NCBI GenBank assembly: GCA_963660915.1
Contig: CAVLAO010000015.1
Location: 1-29,779 of the forward strand
Reading direction: 5' to 3'
DNA length: 29,779 nt
Source of the DNA: UMGS1766 sp963660915
Lineage (GTDB): Bacteria; Bacillota; Clostridia; Oscillospirales; Oscillospiraceae
Of the stretch, positions 15,401 through 24,019 are shown in pieces. Position numbers and translations under genes: made by a program. The notes under the pieces were generated by a model. The model worked only from the letters and a program-made list of their open reading frames with translations. It was not told the DNA's origin and did not search any database. Each line of letters opens with the position of its first letter. Position 1 is the stretch's first letter.

Positions 15401-16016
15401 CCTTCACATCGGACAAATCAAATCGCAGCCCCTGCTCTTCCAGCCACTGACTGGGATTCGGATGACTTTGAATCCGACTGTGAATATCCAGAACAATATC
15501 AACCAATCGGCTGTCATCCCGGCCTGCCGACATCGTATCCACCAGCACAGCAAAAGCAGGATCGTCTTCAATGTCCTCATAATGCTGTTCTAATAACCGT
15601 TCCAGCACTTGCCGCTTCAATAATCCGCACTCCTGCTCATCGCCGACTCGAAAATCTGACTCAAGCTCCAATCGGAAGCCATCCTCCCGCAGTAATGCGG
15701 TACAAAAAGAATGAATTGTAGAAATTTGCGCCCGATAGATTACCAGTTTCTGCCGCTGCAAAAAGCGATCCTTCGGCTTCTCCGCCAAGCGGTCATTCAA
15801 TCCATCCATGATCTTACCGCGCAACTCTGCAGCAGCAGCCTTTGTATAGGTGATAACCAAAAAGCGATCCAGATCCAACTGTTCCTGCTCCACTCGATCA
15901 AGGAGGCGCTCAACCAATATGCGGGTTTTACCGGAACCGGCCGCTGCGGACACCAATAGCTCACCGCCGCGATTTTCCACTGCTGCTCTCTGCTGAGATG
16001 TCAGTTGCACCCCCAT
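12462..16016 (-). CDS. addA: helicase-nuclease AddA subunit
   Basis: A 1184-aa UvrD-like superfamily 1 helicase fused to a C-terminal RecB-family nuclease. It is the motor subunit of the Firmicute AddAB complex that resects double-strand breaks for RecA. The Walker A is AAAGSGKT (24-31, K30). The DEAD-like box is VDEYQDTN (394-401), and motif III is VGDVKQSIYRF soon after. A late helicase motif is MSIHKSKGLEFPVVVV, and LLYVAMTRAREKL follows. The nuclease site is GVVDCCF then IVDFKTDR, with D1131 and K1133. Length is normal for the family. The ATG is 1 nt past the addB stop, with AAGGAGGAG inside the addB end, so the two are tightly coupled. Confidence 0.97.
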   Translation of the reverse strand: MGVQLTSQQRAAVENRGGELLVSAAAGSGKTRILVERLLDRVEQEQLDLDRFLVITYTKAAAAELRGKIMDGLNDRLAEKPKDRFLQRQKLVIYRAQISTIHSFCTALLREDGFRLELESDFRVGDEQECGLLKRQVLERLLEQHYEDIEDDPAFAVLVDTMSAGRDDSRLVDIVLDIHSRIQSHPNPSQWLEEQGLRFDLSDVKDVADTDWGQLLLEDSRRQVDYWHRRIVEALDLLQEDAALEKAYAESLDATLDSMDDFLTASRRGWDNARSLLPIAFPRLGAARNADEQLKERIKNLRERCKTQMKKLTDRFADSSDELLADMAVVCPVVQKLLQLVTKFDEEYVREKRRRNLVDFSDLEHLALKLLVDEKGNPTPRAKRWQNQFAEIMVDEYQDTNEVQNAIFTAISENGKRLFLVGDVKQSIYRFRLADPTIFLRKYRSFSAGESADEGQPRKLVLSYNFRSRASVLEGVNFVFENIMSEAFGDLSYTEDQRLYPRLPYPELSNDQVELDVVDMASMQQEEGEAKVRRDAAEAEFVARRVRQLLDEQYPVTDGGILRPVRSDDIAILYRSPSSVMGALSRALDRHRIPWTCDGSGDFFSATEVVVAMSFLEIVDNPRQDVPLLSVMTCPVYDFTGDELAHLRAACPEGDIYCCVTEGKKRGNEKCVRFMTELEQLRIAATDLSGHKLLWLIYENTGLMAIYGAQEGGEARQENLRLLHEYAVRYESAGHRGVFGLVTQLRQLRERGESLPAATKEAGSGVRIMSIHKSKGLEFPVVVVAGLNRGFNRTDQREPVLFHPKLGVGPSGLDVKKRIEFPTLARKAVELALDREMKAEEMRLLYVAMTRAREKLILVSASRDWSREAAKLAPDAGERPDPEALNAQGSMAGWLLLPVLARPDAADLRAAGGINCSLLLPSDKWDIRWIPAQKPGGLRREATSENVPARPLSEGEQRRLAWQNSYEMLADTPSKVTATQMKGRALDAETAENTVVYQKKIDFRRPSFDQVERGLTANQRGTAVHTVMQLIALDKCQDETAVQEELERLVARENLTKQQAAAVPPGYIAGFFRSFWGRQALAAIDLKREFKFSILEAANHLNPELPKEEQVLLQGVVDCCFTGEDGFTIVDFKTDRVKRGEEADHSQRYVGQLDVYGRALERIFNVKVRHRILWYFSTGEAVEI

Positions 16017-16017
16017 A

Positions 16018-19000
16018 TTACGTCTCCTCCTTATCTTCGTCTGAATCCCGTTCTGTTTTGTCTAAACGCTCCCAAAAATCAGTGCCTTTAACCGGATAAA
16101 GGAAGCGACTATATTCATTATGGCTTCCCTCTTCAAAATGACAAACCGAGGCATACTCGCACCAGGAACAGGCAGTACGCTGCTCATCTCTGTACCATGG
16201 ATCTGCCTGAATGCATCCACCGCCTACTTCTCGGGCAATGTCTTTTAAAATTCGACGAATATGCCGATGCAGTTTGCCTAATTGCACTGCCGAGGTCAGG
16301 CTGTCCCCGCTGATGGCACCCGTCTTTTTGCTCACACGCACCGGAATAAATCGGGCATCCTGTCCCAGCGGAATGTGTTCCATGGCATCTATCACATTAG
16401 GATCATTCAAAATCAATCCGCTACGGCGCAATTTACGTTCCAGTGCGCGGCGCCGTGCATCCTCATCCATGCTGCGACTACCCGTTAATTTTTCCTCCCG
16501 TGCCGGAAGATAAAGTACACCGGCCGGAATAACCTTCCTTTGATCTCCAGGCAGTCCCTTTTCTTCCAATGCAAATAAATACAGCAACATCTGTAAATTA
16601 AGTCCGTGCCAGACGTCTGTCAGATCAAAGCTCTTGTGCCCGGTTTTATAATCCATAACCCTCACATACAGCCGACCGTCCTTTTCCCAGCCATCTACGC
16701 GGTCGACCATGCCCGACACCGATACGGTAATTCCATCCACCTTCAGCGTAATGGGCGGCAGATCATCTCCCATGCCAAATCCGAGCTCAAACGCCACCGG
16801 TTGAAAATCAGAACATTTCAACTCCTCAATCATTTGCTCAACCACCTGAATGGCAGAGTCCGTCAATCGGCGAAACAGATAACGAAAGCGCGGCGTCTTA
16901 TTTGCCAGTCCTCCCAGCTCCTCTGCGATATATTTTTCGGTTGCCCTCCTTGCTTCCTCCCGATAAGCCGTCTGTTCAACCGCCATCACTCCGCCGTGGT
17001 TCTTCGCCCAGCGCAATACGTGCTCCAAAACATAGTGAACGAAAGTTCCTGCCTCCGGCGCATCCAGTCCCGCCGGATGGCGAGCCTTAGCCTTCAGCCC
17101 GTATTGCAGGAAATAAGCATAGTGACAGGATTTTACCTTGTCCATACGAGATGCAGAAAGGCGCACTTTCCCTTTGTAGAGCACATTCACCGATTCCGGT
17201 GACAGATCCTCTCTCAGCGCGGTCATGGCATCCAATGTTCGGCGTGCGACCTCTCCACCGGGCATTTCAGCCAATGACCGCAACAATCCCTTGTCCCCTT
17301 TTTGCGCTGCACAGTCCATTGCGGGCACATAAGCAGAAGGCAGTTCCGGCACGCTGTCTGTCCCAAAGCCACATGGAAACAGACCTTTCATTCGTCCAAT
17401 AATAAAAGAGGGTCTCATCTCGCCCCCATCGATTCCATGACTGGACCAACTGACATAAAGGCGGCTGGTCGGCATTGTACAACATTCATAGATCAGCAGC
17501 ATTTCCCGATCCATCCGCTCATCCTGGCTCAACCCACTGTAAAGGCCGATGGACTCCAATAAAGAGTGATCCACTTCTGTCAGCAAGCCTGAGTCCCCGC
17601 ATACCTGAGGAATCTGGTTGTCGTTTACGCCCACAAGAAACATTGCTTTGCACTGACCGTAACTTACACGCGCCATATCACTGCAGGTAACGCGATCCAA
17701 TGAAACCGGAATCGTTCCCACCTGATATTGGCTCAAAACTAATTGAAACAGTTGTGCAAACGTTCCCAGAGACATAGTATCTTCCCTCAGCAAATCTGCA
17801 CATTGTTCCAACGCTGTGCACAGGATTTCCCACACCTGCCGGTATTCCTCTGCCTCCTGCAAAGCACCAAGTTCTATCAGTGCCTGTGTCCTCTCGGTTA
17901 AACACTCCGGCAAATGGATTTCCTCCAAAAACTGATAAACAGCCTTTGCCATTTCAACACCTGTTCCCGACTTTCTTGTACTGCGCAGCTTTTCTATAGG
18001 CGCCACAATTTTGCGCCTTACTTCATCCAGGTGTTCAATCGCCTCCCGGTCCGCATCAGTCCATTTTTGTCCATACCCACCGGGATGCCAGTTCCATGCG
18101 GTCTCCTGCGTCCATTGTCTTCCATGGATATTCCATCGAATCACATAGTTCTCCAGCTCGTCCCGTTCCTCCGTGCTGATTCCGGTCAACCCGGTCTTTA
18201 AATAACGAAACAGATCCTCATATTCATATCCCCCCGATACCACGTCAAGGACAGATGTAATCAATGTCAATACCGGTTTTTGCAAAATATCGTCCATTTG
18301 ACTGAGAAACATGGGAATACCGTATCTTCTGAGAACGGTTTCCATGCGATCACTCCATCCCTCCAATGAACGGGCAGCAACCGTAATATCCCGCCAGTGC
18401 AGTCCTTCATCCCGCACGAGATGCAAAACCTGCTCTGCTACCCACATCATCTCCTGATAGGGGTCTCCCGCCTTGTGCAATGTAATTCGTTCCGCCGGTA
18501 TTTGACATGCCTGAGGTTCTTCCGCAAAAAGTTGCTGTTCCAGCGCCCGCAATTCCACTGGCCGCTGTTGCTCCAACGGCAGGCATTCATATTCCATGCT
18601 GCAGCTATTCTCCCGGCACAACTCAATCAATCCCAGTGCGGTCTGTCGCACAGGCGAGAACAGCTCTTCTCCCTCTTCTGTCAGCGTATCACATCGCAGG
18701 CCTACCGTAACACCGGCACTTTTGCGCAGCATTGCAGCAATTACCAATCGTTCCTGGGGTGTAAAGTCCGTAAAACAGAGAAAATAAATTGATTTCTTCT
18801 TTAAATAATCTGTCTCTCCCAGTTTTTCTGCCAGTCTGGTCAACCGATCGCGGGGATCTTCCGCTCGTTCTGCCGTCAAGCCCTGATAGTTTGACAGAAT
18901 CAGGCTCAGTTCCTTCAACCGTTGCCCTGCGTCGCTTTCTGCTGATTCTGCCGCCTCTAATAGCTGTTCCGGCAGAATACAGCAGCTTTTACATTGATCT

Positions 19001-19359
19001 GAGGTTACCAGCAACTGTTGCAGAAAGGACACTTTATCTTCTGCACGGGCGTAAATTTTCAAGAAGGAAGCCGACCTCTGCACTGCCAGGTGCATTAAGA
19101 GCAGTCTTCCCCCCTTGTCCAGCACCGGTCGGGCGCTTCCCCCATATTCCTGAAACACACGTTGCGCCAATCGGGAAAAGGTCAGCACCTCTGCACGGGC
19201 CGAAATCGTGTCACCACCCGCACCGCACAACGCGCGTTCCATACCATGGGAATATTGTTCCGGCACAACTAAAAGGCATTCTCCCTTACAATTTGCAATC
19301 TGATTAACAATGGTTTCTTTAATTGAAGTTTGATCTCGCCCTAACAATAGTTTTAACAT
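16018..19359 (-). CDS. addB: helicase-nuclease AddB subunit with degenerate P-loop
   Basis: A 1113-aa AddB, partner of AddA, with an inactivated helicase-like N-terminal half and a C-terminal RecB-type nuclease that cuts the other strand. The nuclease site is VMDYKTG (D903, K905), preceded by VSGMVDRVDGW. The iron-sulfur staple is complete: C745 (KSCHY), then C1064-x2-C1067-x5-C1073 (CSWCEYASVC). The N-terminal P-loop expected as GRxGSGKT reads GRDQTSIKE (7-15), so the ATP-binding Lys and Thr are not in place. ATG 19359 is preferred over a TTG six codons upstream, because GAGGAG lies 6 nt before it. It is the first gene of the addBA operon. Confidence 0.95.
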   Translation of the reverse strand: MLKLLLGRDQTSIKETIVNQIANCKGECLLVVPEQYSHGMERALCGAGGDTISARAEVLTFSRLAQRVFQEYGGSARPVLDKGGRLLLMHLAVQRSASFLKIYARAEDKVSFLQQLLVTSDQCKSCCILPEQLLEAAESAESDAGQRLKELSLILSNYQGLTAERAEDPRDRLTRLAEKLGETDYLKKKSIYFLCFTDFTPQERLVIAAMLRKSAGVTVGLRCDTLTEEGEELFSPVRQTALGLIELCRENSCSMEYECLPLEQQRPVELRALEQQLFAEEPQACQIPAERITLHKAGDPYQEMMWVAEQVLHLVRDEGLHWRDITVAARSLEGWSDRMETVLRRYGIPMFLSQMDDILQKPVLTLITSVLDVVSGGYEYEDLFRYLKTGLTGISTEERDELENYVIRWNIHGRQWTQETAWNWHPGGYGQKWTDADREAIEHLDEVRRKIVAPIEKLRSTRKSGTGVEMAKAVYQFLEEIHLPECLTERTQALIELGALQEAEEYRQVWEILCTALEQCADLLREDTMSLGTFAQLFQLVLSQYQVGTIPVSLDRVTCSDMARVSYGQCKAMFLVGVNDNQIPQVCGDSGLLTEVDHSLLESIGLYSGLSQDERMDREMLLIYECCTMPTSRLYVSWSSHGIDGGEMRPSFIIGRMKGLFPCGFGTDSVPELPSAYVPAMDCAAQKGDKGLLRSLAEMPGGEVARRTLDAMTALREDLSPESVNVLYKGKVRLSASRMDKVKSCHYAYFLQYGLKAKARHPAGLDAPEAGTFVHYVLEHVLRWAKNHGGVMAVEQTAYREEARRATEKYIAEELGGLANKTPRFRYLFRRLTDSAIQVVEQMIEELKCSDFQPVAFELGFGMGDDLPPITLKVDGITVSVSGMVDRVDGWEKDGRLYVRVMDYKTGHKSFDLTDVWHGLNLQMLLYLFALEEKGLPGDQRKVIPAGVLYLPAREEKLTGSRSMDEDARRRALERKLRRSGLILNDPNVIDAMEHIPLGQDARFIPVRVSKKTGAISGDSLTSAVQLGKLHRHIRRILKDIAREVGGGCIQADPWYRDEQRTACSWCEYASVCHFEEGSHNEYSRFLYPVKGTDFWERLDKTERDSDEDKEET

Positions 19360-19412
19360 AGCGTTCTCCTCATGCAATCTGTATTCTAGGATACCGATAC
19401 ACTGTTTTCTCT

Positions 19413-19441
19413 ATTTTACCTAATTCGGGCAGTAAATCCAA
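19413..19441 (-). promoter_or_regulatory. promoter of addBA
   Basis: The minus strand carries TTGGAT (19441-19436), a 17-bp spacer and TAAAAT (19418-19413), 53 nt before the addB start. It begins only about 15 bp after the terminator of the upstream transporter operon. Confidence 0.55.
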
Positions 19442-19456
19442 TACCTTTCCAATCGC

Positions 19457-19491
19457 AAAAAAGGACAGCTGCAAATTTTGCAACTGTCCTT
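19457..19491 (-). terminator. terminator of the MMPL-lipoprotein operon
   Basis: A 15-bp inverted repeat (19461-19475 with 19477-19491) with one mismatch and a very tight loop. On the minus strand it is followed by a T-run (TTTTTTGCG). It lies 16 nt after the lipoprotein stop codon. Confidence 0.9.
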
Positions 19492-19507
19492 CTCTGAATA
19501 TTTATGC

Positions 19508-21685
19508 TCAGTCTGCCTTAATTTCTTCGGTCTTATAGATGAACTTCACGGAGCTCTCAACACCGTCCGGGCAGCCTGCGAAGCTCTCCTGCTCAGCAGC
19601 ATAATCCTGTACGGCCTGCAAACGGTGGAACACGCCCTGCAAATCACCGTTCACCAGCTCTGCAATCTGCTGAATGCCGTCGCTGTCCAACTGCGCCATG
19701 CCATCCTTCAGCTCGATGCTGCTTTCATACAGCTTCTGCACTGCTTCATCTGCCTCGGTCATACCGCTGGCAAGCGTGCCAGTGCCTTCGCTCAAGCTGG
19801 AAGCGCCGCTACTCAGGGCATCAACTGCGCTGATCAAAGTTCCGCTCTGACTATTCAGGCTCTCCAGGCCGGAAATCAGTGCCCCCATGTTGTCGCTGTT
19901 TGTCATGGTATTGATTCCGCTCATAACCTGCTGTGCCGCCGCATTCAAGGCGTCTGCACCATTCTTAACTGCGGCAGCTGCCTCGTAAATGCCATATTTG
20001 TCGGACGAAGATGTATCGCCACTCATTGCTCCGGCAGCAATTTGGCTTGCCGCAGCCTGAATCGTCTCAGCTCCGGTTTGGATGCTGTCCAGTGCAGCCA
20101 TCGCCGTGCTCAAATCCAGAGAACTGCTTCCCAAAGCCTGTTGAACTCCTGCAACATACTGTTTGCTGCCGCCAACGGCCTGCATTGCTCCAGTAATTTG
20201 AGCCGCTTGTTCTTCGGTTAATGTACCGCTATTCACCAAATTGCCTAAAACAGCGAGTGCCTGTTCGCTATAGGTATTTGCCTGGGTCAGTGCCTGATTC
20301 GCACTGGTCAAACTTTCTGTGAGCTGTTCCACTGCGGCATTCAGTCCGGCCTTAACCGCGGTTGCCGCTTCATAGATACCGTACCGTTCTGCAGCGCTCA
20401 TATCGTCGCTCTTAGCCCCTGCCGCAATCTGGCCTGCTGCGCCGGAAACTGTGGTTGCACCGTTCATGATGCCGCCCGCCGCGCCGGAAATTGCGCTTGC
20501 TCCATCGGCAATGGCACTAACTGCTTCATACACGCCATATTTAGAAGTATCGGTGCCGGTATAACCGCTCTTAAGTGCCTTGCTCAGCGCCTCTGTACCG
20601 GCCAGTAGTTTTGCTGCTCCATCCGGCAAATTCGTCACAGCAGACTGAAGTGTATTCAATCCATCGCTCAAAGTGTTCATGTATGTATCGACGCTGTTTG
20701 CACCGTCAGACAACTGGGTTGTTGCATCATTCAGCTGACCCATATAGTCGCTGAACTCTGCCGTGCCGTCTACCAGTTTCGAAGAACCATCTGTCAACTC
20801 GTTGATCTTATCCTCAAGATCGCTGAGGTCTGTTACCTCATCCAGGCCCAGCTCCTTAAGTGCATCTCCGGAGGCTAAGGTCAAGGTGGTCAGCAGGGAG
20901 AAATCCGTAACGTCCGCTTCCACAGTAACGGTCTCCGGCACTTCAATTTTTCCGTCCGCCACATCAGCAAGACCCAGGCTTTCGCTCAGGCCAGGCATTG
21001 CCATGCCTACAACCACAGTACGATCTCCATCGTTGATCGTCTTGCCGTTAGTAACCGTCACATTGCTTGCCTTTTCATTGTCCACCAACAATCCGGACAC
21101 CATGACATAGGGCTGATAAATGGTGCATGTCTCGCCATCCACCACAGTCTGACGGGCAGTGTTATTTGTGTAACTGAAGGTGATCGTCAGGTGACCGGAT
21201 GCCCCGGCCAGTTCCTCTGCCGTAACTTCTTTTCCATCTAATTCATAGCCAACGTGGACATCAACAGGCAAGTCCTGCGTTGTCTTTCCCTGATAGTAGA
21301 TGTCGCTTCCGCCGGCATTCCATGTGATGGTTCCGTCACTGTTCTGTGTGTATTCCTCGTCGCCCTTCGTATTTTCAATGTCCGTCAAGTTGGTCTTGTC
21401 TGTCAGTTGATCGCTGCCGTCCGCATTCTTCAACCAGTTTTCAACAATGATCTGCTGAGGATTTCCGTTGGCATCCGCCACAACATAGACCGTTTCTTCT
21501 TTCCCTGCTTCATCGCTGTGACCACCGGAAGTAAGCAGTGAAATTGCGGTATCCTGTAATGAACTTTCTTCTTCGCTCTGCTCCGCCGATTGCTGGGCAG
21601 ACACTGCTGCAGCAGTACCGCAGCCGGTAAGGGACAGGAGCATACTGGCCGCTAAGATCAGCGCCAGTCCTTTCTTGCTTTTCAT
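19508..21685 (-). CDS. YhgE-like heptad-repeat lipoprotein, partner of MMPL transporter
   Basis: A 725-aa predicted lipoprotein. The signal peptide ends in lipobox LTGC with C22 as the lipidated residue. A beta-rich region (about 60-265) is followed by a long helical region (about 285-680). That region is built from xxxLxxG-type heptads (LVDGTAEF, LSDGANSV, LSDGLNTL, LKDGMAQL) as in YhgE/phage-infection-protein families (TIGR03057-like repeats). Three longer boxes recur: KYGVYEA (382), RYGIYEA (434) and KYGIYEA (563), each followed by an Ala/Gly-rich stretch. Unlike YhgE proper it has no C-terminal membrane domain. It follows the MMPL gene by 14 nt, with AAGGAGG overlapping that gene's stop. 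It may act as an extracellular extension or adaptor for the transporter. Confidence 0.8.
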   Translation of the reverse strand: MKSKKGLALILAASMLLSLTGCGTAAAVSAQQSAEQSEEESSLQDTAISLLTSGGHSDEAGKEETVYVVADANGNPQQIIVENWLKNADGSDQLTDKTNLTDIENTKGDEEYTQNSDGTITWNAGGSDIYYQGKTTQDLPVDVHVGYELDGKEVTAEELAGASGHLTITFSYTNNTARQTVVDGETCTIYQPYVMVSGLLVDNEKASNVTVTNGKTINDGDRTVVVGMAMPGLSESLGLADVADGKIEVPETVTVEADVTDFSLLTTLTLASGDALKELGLDEVTDLSDLEDKINELTDGSSKLVDGTAEFSDYMGQLNDATTQLSDGANSVDTYMNTLSDGLNTLQSAVTNLPDGAAKLLAGTEALSKALKSGYTGTDTSKYGVYEAVSAIADGASAISGAAGGIMNGATTVSGAAGQIAAGAKSDDMSAAERYGIYEAATAVKAGLNAAVEQLTESLTSANQALTQANTYSEQALAVLGNLVNSGTLTEEQAAQITGAMQAVGGSKQYVAGVQQALGSSSLDLSTAMAALDSIQTGAETIQAAASQIAAGAMSGDTSSSDKYGIYEAAAAVKNGADALNAAAQQVMSGINTMTNSDNMGALISGLESLNSQSGTLISAVDALSSGASSLSEGTGTLASGMTEADEAVQKLYESSIELKDGMAQLDSDGIQQIAELVNGDLQGVFHRLQAVQDYAAEQESFAGCPDGVESSVKFIYKTEEIKAD

Positions 21686-21699
21686 ATCTGGTAACCTCC

Positions 21700-23781
21700 T
21701 TATTTCGTATGGGATAGACTCCTCATTCCGAGGGTCGTCTTACAAATTGCCTTGTCAAACAGCATCAACATGCTGGGCAGAATGAACAGCACTATGATCA
21801 TGCTGATCAATGCGCCGCGCGCCATCAGTATGCACAGGGAGCTGATCAAATCGACGTCTGAATAGATACCAACGCCAATCGTTGCAGCAAACAGCCCCAA
21901 TGCGCTGGTAAACACAGAGTGCATGGAATAGGACAATGCCGTCTTCACAGACTGCTCTCTTCCCTCACCTAACAGACGTTCATGCTTATAACGCGTTGTC
22001 ATCAGGATTGCGTAGTCAACCGTGGCGCCCAGCTGAATGGTTCCGATGCACACCGATGCAATAAAGGGCAACGTTGTTCCGGTATAGTAGGCAATGCTCA
22101 TGTTCATATAAATTGCCAACTCAATTACCACTACCAGAATAACCGGCAGCAACGCGGACTTCAGCACCAACAAAATCAAAATGAAAATGGCACCGATCGA
22201 CACTGCGCTGACAACAGCGAAGTCGTGGTTGGTAATCTCAATCAAGTCCTTTGTGCAGGGAGCCTCACCGATCAGCATGCCGTTTGCATCGTAGTTCTTA
22301 ATTACGGTGTTCAACTCATTGCACTGTGCATTAACCTCATCCGTTGCCACTTGATATTGTGATGACACCAGAAGCAGCTTCCAGTTGTCGCTTTCCAACA
22401 CATCCTTCACATCGCTCGGAATCAAATCCTCCGGCATGGATGAACCGACAACGCTGTCCAGTCCCAAAACAAAGTTGATACCATCGACCTTTTCCATTTC
22501 CTCTGTCATGGCCTTGACTTCTTTTCGGGTAAGATCGGAGCTAACCAGAACCATCGAAACCGAACTCATGTCGAAGTTCTCTTCCAATTCTTTATTTGCC
22601 TGAACGCTGCCTAGATAAGCAGGCAGACTGTTATCAAGTTTATAGTAAACATTGATGCGATTATAACCGAAAATGGAGGGAATCCACAGCACTAACATGA
22701 TAATTGCAAACACTTTATAATGCTTGACAATGAAATCGGTCAATTTTTCGGTATGCAAATGAATGCTCTTATGCGTTGTCTTCTCGATTGCCTTATCAAA
22801 TGTCAACACCATAGCGGGCAACACTGTGACGCAGCAGATCACACCAAGCAGCACACCCTTTGCCATTACAATACCTAGATCGAGGCCTAAGGTGAAGGAC
22901 ATAAAGCACAAGGCAATAAATCCGGCAATTGTTGTCAAAGATGATCCGGTTACGGAATCGATGGTAGCCATGATTGCACGCGTCATAGCTTCCTTCCTAT
23001 CTCCGGGGCAATTGGCCTTATGTTCCTTGTAAGCATTGTAGAGGAAGATGGAATAGTCCATTGTTACGCCCAACTGAAGGACAGCCACCAATGCCATTGT
23101 AACAAAGGAAATCTCACCGCGCACAAAGTTTGTGCCCAGGTTATAAATAATTGCCATTCCGATATCCACCAAAAACAGTACCGGAAGCAGGAAAGAATCC
23201 ATGGTAAGCGCCAGAACCAATGCACAAAGAACCACTGCAATGACCACATACGGCGTAAGTTCCTGGTTCACCAGGTCTCTGGTGTCCGTCACAATCGCAG
23301 ACATGCTGGACAGGAAGCACTGATCCCCCGTCAGAGAACGAATCTCTGTGATGGCATCCATCGTTTCATCGGCAGAACTGGTGGTATCAAAGAACAGAAA
23401 CAGCAGCTTTGCGTTTCCATCTTCCGAATAAAACACCTTCTGCATATCCTCCGGCAGCATCTCCGGCGGAATCGTACTGGCCAGTTCGCTGTAACCCAGC
23501 ACCGTTGCCACATGATCTACTTCCTTGACCTTGTCCTCCAGTCGTACGACGTCCTTATCGGACATTCCTTCACAAACCAGCATGGCATAGGCACCCTTGC
23601 CAAAGTCATCCATCAAAATGTCCTGACCCTGCATCGTTTCGATATCACTCGGCAGATAATAGAGGATATCGTAATTTACTCGTGTGCTTACATACCCGAA
23701 GACAGACGGAATCAGCAGCAACAGGCTGATGATCAAAATCGGGATGCGGCATTTCACGATTGCTTCACTGAATTTTCGCAT
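21700..23781 (-). CDS. MMPL/RND-family transporter
   Basis: A 693-aa efflux-type membrane protein of the RND superfamily (MMPL branch). It has about 12 transmembrane helices in two repeats, each with an extracellular loop domain (about 35-170 and 370-520). The two TM4-like helices carry the proton-relay signatures GVTMDYSIFLYN (D242) and GATVDYAILMTT (D589). It lacks the large periplasmic docking domains of Gram-negative RND pumps, as expected in a Gram-positive. It is first in an operon with the heptad-repeat lipoprotein and is divergent from a TetR regulator. Substrates of related proteins include lipids, drugs and peptides; this one's is unknown. The ribosome site (GGAAGTGAAG) is weak. Confidence 0.9.
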   Translation of the reverse strand: MRKFSEAIVKCRIPILIISLLLLIPSVFGYVSTRVNYDILYYLPSDIETMQGQDILMDDFGKGAYAMLVCEGMSDKDVVRLEDKVKEVDHVATVLGYSELASTIPPEMLPEDMQKVFYSEDGNAKLLFLFFDTTSSADETMDAITEIRSLTGDQCFLSSMSAIVTDTRDLVNQELTPYVVIAVVLCALVLALTMDSFLLPVLFLVDIGMAIIYNLGTNFVRGEISFVTMALVAVLQLGVTMDYSIFLYNAYKEHKANCPGDRKEAMTRAIMATIDSVTGSSLTTIAGFIALCFMSFTLGLDLGIVMAKGVLLGVICCVTVLPAMVLTFDKAIEKTTHKSIHLHTEKLTDFIVKHYKVFAIIMLVLWIPSIFGYNRINVYYKLDNSLPAYLGSVQANKELEENFDMSSVSMVLVSSDLTRKEVKAMTEEMEKVDGINFVLGLDSVVGSSMPEDLIPSDVKDVLESDNWKLLLVSSQYQVATDEVNAQCNELNTVIKNYDANGMLIGEAPCTKDLIEITNHDFAVVSAVSIGAIFILILLVLKSALLPVILVVVIELAIYMNMSIAYYTGTTLPFIASVCIGTIQLGATVDYAILMTTRYKHERLLGEGREQSVKTALSYSMHSVFTSALGLFAATIGVGIYSDVDLISSLCILMARGALISMIIVLFILPSMLMLFDKAICKTTLGMRSLSHTK

Positions 23782-23806
23782 TCTGCTTCACTTCCATTAC
23801 TATTAT

Positions 23807-23819
23807 TGACCGTTGGTCA
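23807..23819. promoter_or_regulatory. TetR operator candidate 1
   Basis: TGACCGTTGGTCA is a 13-bp palindrome (TGACC-GTT-GGTCA). It lies just downstream of the predicted MMPL transcript start, a typical repressor position. Confidence 0.65.
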
Positions 23820-23834
23820 TTTATATCAAAAGAG

Positions 23835-23863
23835 AGTGTAGCAAAATACTGACCACGTGTCAA
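23835..23863 (-). promoter_or_regulatory. promoter of the MMPL-lipoprotein operon
   Basis: A perfect TTGACA (23863-23858), a 17-bp spacer and TACACT (23840-23835) on the minus strand. The -35 is embedded in operator candidate 2, and operator candidate 1 lies in the initially transcribed region. Confidence 0.7.
23850..23862. promoter_or_regulatory. TetR operator candidate 2
   Basis: TGACCACGTGTCA has the same 13-bp TGACC-N5-TCA frame as candidate 1. It overlaps the MMPL -35 hexamer, so occupancy would block RNA polymerase. Confidence 0.6.
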
Positions 23864-23882
23864 TAATTTGCCGGCCAAAAAA

Positions 23883-23895
23883 TGACCAGTATTCA
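23883..23895. promoter_or_regulatory. TetR operator candidate 3
   Basis: TGACCAGTATTCA is the third and weakest TGACC-N5-TCA site. It is centred 33 bp from candidate 2, upstream of the MMPL promoter and about 73 bp before the tetR -35. Confidence 0.45.
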
Positions 23896-23967
23896 GTTTT
23901 TCTTCCTTGTGCACAATATCGGAAAAACGTTTTTGAATTTTTTAGGCACTTTTTCAATCACAATAAT

Positions 23968-23994
23968 TTGACAACCCTAACAAATTGTTATAAT
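23968..23994 (+). promoter_or_regulatory. promoter of the tetR gene
   Basis: TTGACA (23968-23973) and an extended -10 TGTTATAAT (TATAAT at 23989-23994) are separated by 15 bp, a short spacer compensated by the TG motif. It lies 26 nt before the start codon. None of the three operator candidates overlaps it. Confidence 0.65.
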
Positions 23995-24019
23995 CTGATT
24001 AAAAAGGAGGATGAATTGG

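Noticed and set aside
19360..19377. TTG start six codons upstream for addB
   Set aside because: The ribosome site GAGGAG lies inside this stretch and points to ATG 19359.
23020..23841. 273-codon open frame on the plus strand
   Set aside because: It is antisense to the MMPL gene and rich in His, Gln and Arg, with no ribosome site or family pattern.
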